Origin: Brassica napus
Taxonomy: Eukaryota > Streptophyta > Magnoliopsida > Brassicales > Brassicaceae
NCBI RefSeq assembly: GCF_020379485.1
Contig: NC_063448.1
Location: 7,215,726 to 7,279,725, forward strand
Reading direction: 5' to 3'
DNA: 64,000 nt
The notes beneath the pieces were generated by a model that did not search any database, was not told where the DNA came from, and was given only the letters and a program-made list of their open reading frames with translations. Position numbers and translations under genes: made by a program. Position 1 is the stretch's first letter; every line of letters begins with the position of its first letter. Below are positions 56,164 through 64,000 of this stretch, piece by piece.

Positions 56164-57008
56164 ATGTTTTGGGCTGGGAAGATCGTGGGAGACCGGGACT
56201 TCTCTCTCTCCTCTCTGAGATGAGATGAAGCTTTCTCCGGTGCTCTATTGGTTCTTCGATTCCTTTTCTTTACGTCTTGCCTCTGGGAAGCCGTTGCTTT
56301 TTAAGCAGGCTTCGCCGACTTTGCTTCTGGGAGAAAATGATTCGTTTTAAATCTTTCTCGCCGGCTTATTCTCCCGCATCGTACGGTCCTTTCGTTTCGA
56401 TGGCGGTTTTGGTTTGGTTTCTATGGTTTCTCGAGTGGTGATTCGGTTGATTACGTGCTTGATGTGACGGATGAGCTCTCGAATTGTTCGATTGATGCTC
56501 TCCGATGATTTGAAATTAAGTGGTGATGGTGCATGGATGGTGAGTGAGGGATTTCTAATCGTTTGGGTGATGGCTTCGTTTAGACGACTTTTCGTTTTGA
56601 CGCTCTCCGGTGAAAAGAAGCAAAGGTGAAGAAGTGGTGAGTTTGGGTAAGCGCTTGCTCCCGGCGAGATCCGGTGAACCGCCGTTCAGTTCCCGGCGAG
56701 GTCCGGTGAACCGCCGTTCAGTTCCCGGCGAGGTCCGGTGAAACGCCGTCCAGTTACCGGTGTGTTCTCTTTGGCGATGGTGGTGACGTGTGTCATGCCT
56801 CGCTGTCGTGGTTTCGACACATTTCGTCTTCGGGGGAGAATCGAAGCGGTGTCACGTGTTGGTTTGGGCCAGTGTAGATTGGACGGGCTTTTAGGTTTAA
56901 TTTTGTTTTAAGTATTTGTATTTAAAACCCTATCTATAGGTTTTTTTTTTGTTGGGTTTGAGCTTTTGTATTTTTTTATGAATAATAATATCAGATGGCA
57001 AAAAAAAA
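56164..57008 (+). mobile_element. Non-coding retroposon B (Sadhu-like), 845 bases
   Basis: Flanked by AGTTAAACTGCGC(G/A)TAAG at 56146-56163 and 57009-57026, an 18-base duplication with one mismatch. It ends in TCAGATGGC and an A tail. The interior is GC-richer than its surroundings and has no long conserved frame. At 56660-56755 a 32-base unit containing CCCGGCGAG and GAACCGCCGTTCAG is repeated three times in tandem. Confidence 0.8.
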
Positions 57009-57026
57009 AGTTAAACTGCGCATAAG

Positions 57027-57581
57027 CTTCCAAATTGATTAAATTTAATTGAATTGAACACTTGCACACTATAGTGTTCAATAAAATTAAATTGGTAGGC
57101 CATCAACCAATCATGCAGTGTAAAACATTAGCATAAACCTTAGTTTAAGTTCTCGAGTATTAGCTTAAGTTTCCGATAACTTCGCTTTCTGTAACAAACA
57201 ATTTCATGAGTGACTTCGTATTAGCTTCACTTACGAACAATTAATGTGTTTTATCTTTACTGATGAAATAAGAAAAACTTCAGTCAAAGTTAGATTAGAC
57301 TCCTCCATTTCCCGCTAGTTTTAAATAATAACCATTCACACCCTTAACTTTCACTTCTAATTAATTACCCCAATATCTCCAATTCTTTACACCAGAGCAC
57401 ATATATGAACAGAACTCGTCTCCTAACCAAAATCCACCACGAACATAATGGAGTTTCAGATCGCTTTGATTGATCTGCACAAAAGACACGTACTTAATCA
57501 CTGCCATCTATAATTCCACGATCTAATATTGACCACCTTAGTTACCCTCAAAGACGAGATGAGATTTAAATTTAATTACAG
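57027..57581. other. 3' flank of the PHD-finger gene
   Basis: Spacer and probable 3' UTR of the minus-strand PHD gene. Nothing else recognised. Confidence 0.45.
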
Positions 57582-59266
57582 TCACCTGAGTCTCTTGCTT
57601 CTTGTTGAAAGTAGAGGCATGAACTTCATCATTCTTCTCTTAGCAGAGCTCATCAACTTCTGAGATTCTAAGTACTCTGCAACGACTCCATCATACCAGC
57701 ACACAGGACAGTGAAAGTTCCCGTCTTCATCAAAGTTAACCACACAATTCGAGCATTCCTTGTGAACTTTTGATGCACACTCGCTTCTGCTACATATCAA
57801 CAACGTTCCTTCTTTTCCACATTTCCAGCATACATTCTCGGCTCTTGGAAGGTTTGTGTAAATGTTTTTATTCTTCTTGGCTAATGCTGGATCTTTGACC
57901 ATATCTGACTCATCATCATCATCGCTCCCACTGACTAAACAGGTTCCATCTTTTGTACATTTTACACGTGCGTTCTCTGGCCATCTCCTTGAGCTTGTAG
58001 GAAATGTCTTACCAGTAGTATAATCATTCTCTGTATCTTTTTCGTTGGTGTGCATTGCCTCAGTTTCATCGTCGGTGAGAGTTACTTTATCCAAACCAAT
58101 ATGCACTTGTTGCTCATCTATCGGCTCCTCCTCGCATATATCCATGTGCACTGGTATATAACCACTACAAACAGGATCATTTTCAGCCATCTCAGGAGCT
58201 GCACTTGTCTCATTCTCCATTAAACTCAAATCTCTCAGCTACACGAATCCAAACAAAAAAGAATAGCGTACACCATTTCAATCATTCAAGTAAGCATCCT
58301 TCCACAGAAAATCATGAAACAAAAAGAAAAGAAAAGTTAAAAGGAATCATCTTCACCTTCTCCAGTGCACACTGTGGCAAGCACATGTTCTTGTGAGCAA
58401 TAAATGGAAGAACGTTGAACTTTGATAACTCCGGCATGCCAGCTTGCAGTTCCGATACTGGAATCTAACATTTGAGAACAAAAGACTACAATCAGAAACT
58501 CACAAATCCTAATTCTATATTACAAGTCAAGTTTATCTACATCTTCCACACACCTGACCTCTCTCAGAATCGCTCTGATAACTGCAGCGTTGCTCAAAGA
58601 TAAATCAAACTCAACTCTTTCCTCAGAAGCAGAAGCAACACCAACACCCCTAGAATCATTCTTGGTTGGATCAAACATGAACTCCAAGACTCTAAGAGAC
58701 AGGACTTCATTAATCCTCTTCCCATAATCATCTGCGTATTGATAATGATACCCCATGTTCATCAAATCTGAATAAAAAAAGAGATTTCATGTTTAAAAAA
58801 AAACTTGCTCTTATCCATACACAATAACCACAAGCAAGGTTCAAGATTCAAGCTATACCGAGTATGCAACGTATATCCTTAACGAACTTGGCTACGTATT
58901 CGATACACCATAACCATTCAGCTACTTGTGGAGGTCGAGAAGAATATTCCTCCATCAGTTCCTCAAGGCTCAAATCAGAAGCTCCACAAGAGCCACCACC
59001 ATGGTCATCCATAGCATCAAGATCTGCACTTCCCCTAAAACTCTCAATTCCAAGTTCCAATATCACAATCTGATCAATTCGTACTAAATGGCAAAAGCAT
59101 AGAGACTAGAAATGCATTAAATTAGATTCAACATCACTATCATCAACAGGACTCGAAGCAGTGACCAAATCCAGAAACCCTAACAGCGAATTAACGCTAG
59201 AATTTGCAGATTTAGAGCAAAAGAAGGGAAAACACACATACAAAGAGACGATTTACTAACCGACAT
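57582..59266 (-). CDS. PHD/RING-type zinc-finger protein (At1g14770-like)
   Basis: Five coding exons join in frame to 408 residues: 59266-59261 (only ATG TCG), 59105-58859, 58767-58559, 58464-58357 and 58238-57582. The two-codon first exon is chosen because it gives a start codon, a good donor and an open join to MSSLCFCHLVRIDQIVILEL. The N-terminal half is helical and Leu-rich (SLEELMEEYSSRPPQVAEWL, INEVLSLRVLEFMFDP) with no named domain that I recognise. The C-terminal part has an acidic stretch (SGSDDDDESD) and one PHD-type finger near residues 315-365: CWKCGKEGTLLICSR, CASKVHKEC and FHCPVCW, a Cys4-His-Cys3 pattern. It ends with a basic tail (RSKRLR). A chromatin reader role is inferred from the finger only. 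Order fits At1g14770. Confidence 0.85.
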
Positions 59267-60682
59267 CTGTTGATTCGCAAATCTCCCGCCTGGAATTTCA
59301 AACTTTTCTTTTGAATCGGCGAGCTTCTTCTCCGGTCATCATCACCATGTTCGAATCGATTAGTTGAAGACGAAGAGACAACTGGGCCGTAAAAGGGCCA
59401 TGTCAAAATAACAATATTATCTCAAAAAGGCCCGGCCCATTAATTGGAGTCCGTTCTGAATGAAAAAGGAAAGAAACTAAAGTAATCAACAAAAGACGCG
59501 TAACGCGATAGCTGCGCGTTCACGCAGACGCTACACGTAAAATTAGTTGATTGGTATCAAATCATTTGCGCCCTTTCGTTTATTGTCACTGTCTGTGACA
59601 CCTCTTTCTAAAACAAAAATATTTTTTTTGCTGTTTCTCAATTGTCTGTAACCTCGCATCGAAACAAACGACCAAACCCCCCATCGTCAAAAACCACTTA
59701 TTAAAATGCTACAAATATCCGATGACCAAATGATATACTGTTCATAAACGTGGAATCTTTAAAAAAAAATTTTGATGTTCCAATATATAAAATGTTTTCA
59801 ACTTTCTAAGTAACTTTTATTTTATTATAAACTGTGTAACTAATCATATTTAATAATCTATTTTGTAATTAGTTTAATATAATTATTTTATAGTTTTAAT
59901 TATATTTTCTAGATAAAAAAATAATTTTTTTAATATGTATGTTTTTTAAGGAGTATACTGAGTAGAGGTAAATAATGCAGTGGTCTTTATACCGACATAA
60001 AAAAATACTAATATGTACTTTAATGCGTGTACCGGATTCTGTATAGTCGTGTGAAAGCACAAGTACATAAAGAAGAATAAGAGGCAACTTCTTATGTTTT
60101 TTCTGTAGATGCTTTTATTACGCAAGAAAGCGACCTTAGACATTGTTATCCACATCCATCAAAACAGTCAAACAAGTTTTGAAATAAGAGTCATATCTCT
60201 TTTGAACAAGAGTCATGTTCAGATTACATTTAAGTGTTGTCATTTATATTGGATCGGGTTAACTGACCGTGCGGACTACTTCTCCCTTAAGTACTAATTA
60301 TATACTAAGTACAGTTTTTCATTTTAGTTCATAACAAAAATGGAATGATCAAATCTTGCATACTGAAATTGAATCGACTAAAAAATCAGTGAGCTTGTTT
60401 GATTAGTTGTGAAGCTCATGTACGAATTGTTTATACATAGTATAATTTAAGCTAAACCGATATCAGTTGACATGTGATAGGAGGATTTTGAAAGTTCCAT
60501 TGTTCTTGAGACGCGGGTTAGGGTCAAAGTTGTTTATTCAGTTTCTTTTCATAACGACAAAACAATTTAACCCGGAACTGTTGGTATCTAGACCGGATTA
60601 CAGTCATTTAAACCGCATCAGCGATACTGACAATTTACATCATCAACCATAATAACTGCGTGGATTGTATATTAATTTAGTA
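59267..60682. other. Promoter of the PHD gene and spacer
   Basis: The 5' leader runs to about 59400, with site II-like GGCCCGGCCCAT near 59430. Beyond it the DNA is AT-rich and I recognise no gene or repeat ends up to the Helitron. Confidence 0.45.
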
Positions 60683-61136
60683 CTAGGTGATAAACCGCGC
60701 GGGGTATTTCACTCGGTGATTTAATGTTTGAAATCAAAAATAGAGTATGTATTTGCAATATATAATTGATGAAGTAGGACTTTATATCAATGGAGGAAAG
60801 TTTCAAGAATGGTAAAAGCATATTTAAACAATAGAAGAACTCTCTTATAACTAAAAAGCTCATTTATTATTAAGATGCATAATTATAAAATTTATCATAA
60901 TAGTTCTTAAGTAAGATGTTGAAAGCCAAAACAAAAATATAAATGTAAATAGAATACTAATTAAACGAAAAAATCTTCAATTCAATAGACACTCCAACAT
61001 TAACTTCAATTTGCCGGCATAGGAATTCTGTGACCATAGAAGCAGAAGAAGATACAAATTAGGGCACTTTATTTTCTTATCGCCAACCAAGAAACACATG
61101 CAAGTATTAATTTAGAAGATACTTACTTCGATCTGA

Positions 61137-61625
61137 AGTTTTGTATTTCTGCCATGTCCTGATCAAATAAGACTTGAGAAGAGCTTTCTAAGTTAGTGAT
61201 ATATCTGAAACCACCTAAATAAGAAGTATAAAATACATAAGATATTTTAATCTGCAAAATATGCAATATTAGATAGCTAACCTTCTCCCCAATGGATTCT
61301 CCATGATCTCAAAACACAGACATTCACTGGAGCACGTGAGTTAAGGTTGTATTCATTCAAAGTCACTGCTTCCTTTCCATAGGCAACACACTTTAAGTGT
61401 TTTAACCTGTAATTCATTTGGTGAGTTAGCATATTGATATATATGAAAACTAAGATCTATTTCTCAAAACAAAATATGAGTAAAGTCAGAAGTTCAAACT
61501 CTGTGTTAACCAAAGTGAACTCCATCCTGGTATTCTGATAAGAAAATATCTCGCCAGGTCCTAGTTCTTCAAGTTGTTGCACTCCCCTACAACAACCATA
61601 GCTCCACAAGGGTCTACACAAATAA
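61137..61625 (-). pseudogene. RPA1-like (OB-fold DNA-binding) gene fragment
   Basis: Three exon-like pieces read in order on the minus strand. Near 61500-61620 MVVVGECNNLKN and, after a frameshift, RMEFTLVNTE resemble the OB-fold DVIG..G..KL-FTL pattern. The exon 61406-61281 gives LKHLKCVAYGKEAVTLNEYN and VNVCVLRSWRIHWGEG. The exon 61214-61137 gives GGFRYITNLESSSQVLFDQD then EIQNFRSK, with good splice sites. This is the replication protein A 70 kDa-related family, which plant Helitrons often carry. A stop codon and frameshift in the first piece mark it as decayed. Confidence 0.65.
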
Positions 61626-63077
61626 TGGAAATAAGATGAAAATTGTTAGCTGAACCATCTTACACGACCGAGTTAAGTAACTAATCAAAAACGAAACAAA
61701 CTTATACATAACATACCAATACAGTACATTGGATGTGACAACCCTTTCAGTATTGTATTAAAGTTCGCAAGGATAAGAAAATTAGAATCACTCGGTATCT
61801 AAGAATATTATGTTTCTAAATAATCTATATAAAACATTAAATTTAATGATCTTTGCCATAACTGTAATTTTTATTAAACTTATGATACCATGTGAGAGAA
61901 AGGAAATAACTAAATGTGAAAGTTTACTTCGTATTCAACATTTTGCGAATATTGAACATTAATATTTATATAGAAACACTATATATCCCCTATATAAATT
62001 CCGGAAACAAACGAATTACAGTCTTTCTAACAAAATATAAAAAAAACATTATATACTCGGCTCTTAGCGAAAAATGTTTCTCTTTATATTGGCTTTAAGA
62101 GAAATCAGAGGGAAGGAAACATAAGTTTAATTTTCTAACTGTGATTATACATGTTTTTATGATATAACATAAACAGTATATATCATAAGGATCCCATAAT
62201 TTTCATTGGTTGAAACTATATAAATGCGATCGTAAAAATAAGTGAGGATGGGAAAACAGTATATATCATATACACTTGAATGATATATGAAATTTGATTT
62301 TTGTGTGCGTCTATGTTATTTTTATGATTACATTTTTAGGAAATACGACTAAAGCAATGAGATGACATTGGTCAAAAAAAAAAAAACTAAAAATCTCAGA
62401 CGCATAATAGTCCGTATAAGGCAACATAGATAAGTTTAGAACGGAACCAAACTTTTTAATAAACTTCGCTCTAATAAACTTTGTTGAATGAAAAAATGTC
62501 TACTTAAAAACATGCACAGAGATCCTGCAATCTTGAAATTACTGAAAAGTAGTTGTATAAATGGTATACATAGCAGCTTGAAGAGTACATATAATTTTGA
62601 TGCGCATAACTTCAGTTGGTTTGCCTGCAAATTGTGTGTGTTTGAGTTGTCGATAGGTAATTGTCCCTGCAATTACTTATATTAACTGTTTGCTTTAAAA
62701 CATGAGTATTTACTATATAAAAGTACGCAATCGGCATACCTTCCACGTTAAAACACTTGTTCTTGCACAAACTTGCCGCACAACCTCTGTTAATTAAACA
62801 TAAAATATTATAAGCAACATAGACAATATATCAAAAATTTAAGACTTCTCGTAAGAACATATAATACCATAAGCAACACAGCAAATACTTACTTATATGT
62901 CTTTTTCTTCAAACAAATTCTGAAAAACTTCTTTGTAAACGACATTCATGGTTGACCTCTGTGGCTTCCCAACTTTGTCTGTAAGTAAAATCTTTAACCC
63001 TTTCATGGATTTCACTTTGTGGGTTTTAACCAGGGTTGACCTTTGTGGCTATTATGTATTATAATATTAAATATGTT

Positions 63078-63458
63078 TTAATATCTTTGAAAGTGATGTC
63101 TCGTTATAATGGTTGCATGAACTATAAAGCGTATCGTTATAATGGTTGCATTATATTTAGTTTTGAAAGTGATGAGTACATCTTTCACTCTGTGGTGACG
63201 TACTGGATCGTGATGCAAACCCCCCCCCCCCAGCGATGCGTCTATGGTTTTGAAAGTGATGAGTACATCTTTGAGATGAACGGTCATGTCTCGTTGAAAT
63301 ATGATACAGATTGTGCTCTTCTTCAAAGTGTTCAGGATGAGTTCTTCATTGAGATGAATGGTCATGTCTCGTTTAAAGATGATACCGAGGGACTCGTCTT
63401 GAACCACGACGTGTCTAAACGTTCCGAGCCTTGGGGTAACTGGGTCGTCGTTTCCTGA
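63078..63458. repeat. Short internal repeats with a C12 run inside the Helitron
   Basis: Phrases are repeated several times: TATAATGGTTGCAT (near 63104 and 63137), TTTTGAAAGTGATGAGTACA (63161 and 63250) and GAGATGAA(C/T)GGTCATGTCT (63274 and 63352). A run of 12 C (63220-63231) lies between them. An open frame of 140 codons spans the region, but its repeated peptide (FESDEYIF, MNGHVS) matches no family I know. Confidence 0.55.
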
Positions 63459-63742
63459 GTCGGGGGATACGTAGAACTCCGAACCTTTCATTAAAAACAG
63501 TGCGGTTGAAGTAAAAGGTGGGTAAGAATGAAGAAGAGACAAATCCGTAGCATTAACTTTACGTGAGAACTCCAAATCATGAGTTGGTTACTTATTTTTC
63601 TAGAGTAAGGAAACTCTTTAAGAAATCCGCTAATAGAAAAATCAAATAAGGAAACTAATTTGTGAGAGTCTCTCTCCAATAGACACGTGTCCTAATTGGT
63701 GTGAAAGCATTAACTCCAATGCTCCTCTTTTAATATATAAGG

Positions 63743-64000
63743 TATTTATACACTTCTATGTCTGATTCCTATGATTCAGTAAACATGACCAATCAAATAA
63801 AAAGCAAATTTGCAAAAATTAATAACTTTCCCAATCAGGGTTTTCAGTTAATATCACTCTAATCAATTTAACCTAAACAAAATCATAATAACGTTAGAAA
63901 TTACTCCGGTGCAAGTAATCTATTTGCGTGTTCCTCCGAAGACTTCGTAAACGCTGATGTTTCTCGTCGGTTTCATACTTAAATCAAAGTATCACGTTCT
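63743..64000. other. Right-hand flank
   Basis: Unique-looking sequence to the window edge. No gene recognised. Confidence 0.4.

Larger units (their letters stand above)
60683..63742 (-). mobile_element. Helitron carrying RPA1-like exons
   Basis: On the minus strand the element starts CCTTATATATTAAAAGAGGA at 63742, the usual Brassicaceae Helitron 5' end except C for the first T. It ends with a CCGCGCGG hairpin core (60695-60702) followed by TTTATCACCTAG at 60683. The plus strand has A before and T after, the Helitron target. The 3060-base interior contains decayed OB-fold exons of the RPA1-related family and no Rep/helicase, so it is non-autonomous. Confidence 0.75.

Overview
The window is plant nuclear DNA, almost certainly from a Brassicaceae species of the Brassica/Raphanus type. 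Genes have short GT-AG introns, the intergenic DNA is AT-rich and full of small transposons, and the gene order as I remember it follows Arabidopsis thaliana chromosome 1 from about At1g14650 to At1g14770. No database search was possible, so all orthology calls rest on recognised protein motifs plus this synteny.

Layout: the 3' end of an SF3A1-like splicing factor (1-391, +); an NHX8/SOS1-like antiporter lacking its first exons (1969-5814, -) whose 5' side is a pile of MITEs; a repeat-rich gap with a SINE and two or more TIR elements (5.8-11.5 kb); TMN2-like endomembrane protein 70 (11592-13884, +); a coiled-coil protein (14561-15439, +); BPC2-like GAGA-binding factor (16829-17638, +); an ANTH-domain clathrin adaptor (18206-19273, -); and an ALKBH10-related proline-rich protein (19819-22284, -).

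From 23.2 to 38 kb lies a roughly 15 kb gene-poor island. It holds a duplicated telomere-like repeat block, a decayed protein disulfide isomerase (PDIL1-5/1-6-like) copy, a retroposon, a very recent 2.27 kb tandem duplication packed with TGTAC/GTACA motifs, and two Helitrons with complete ends. Genes resume with a cytochrome b561 ferrireductase (38378-39466, +), TITANIA1/OBERON-like PHD protein (41177-43649, -), the meiotic cyclin SDS (46273-48704, -), a defensin-like gene broken by a hAT element that itself carries a retroposon (49804-52105, +), KNATM, the homeodomain-less KNOX protein (52483-53166, -), and a PHD-finger protein (57582-59266, -). The right end is a 3 kb Helitron carrying RPA1-like exons (60683-63742, -).

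The genes are not an operon or pathway; they are an ancestral syntenic block of mixed housekeeping, developmental and meiotic genes. Several Arabidopsis neighbours (HB32, MAP65-7, PAP3, XTH28) are absent where expected, which fits fractionation after the Brassica whole-genome triplication. Most of what is unusual here is mobile: at least four non-coding retroposons of 0.80-0.87 kb with target-site duplications, three Helitrons, two hAT elements, a MULE-like element and paired Tourist-type hairpins.
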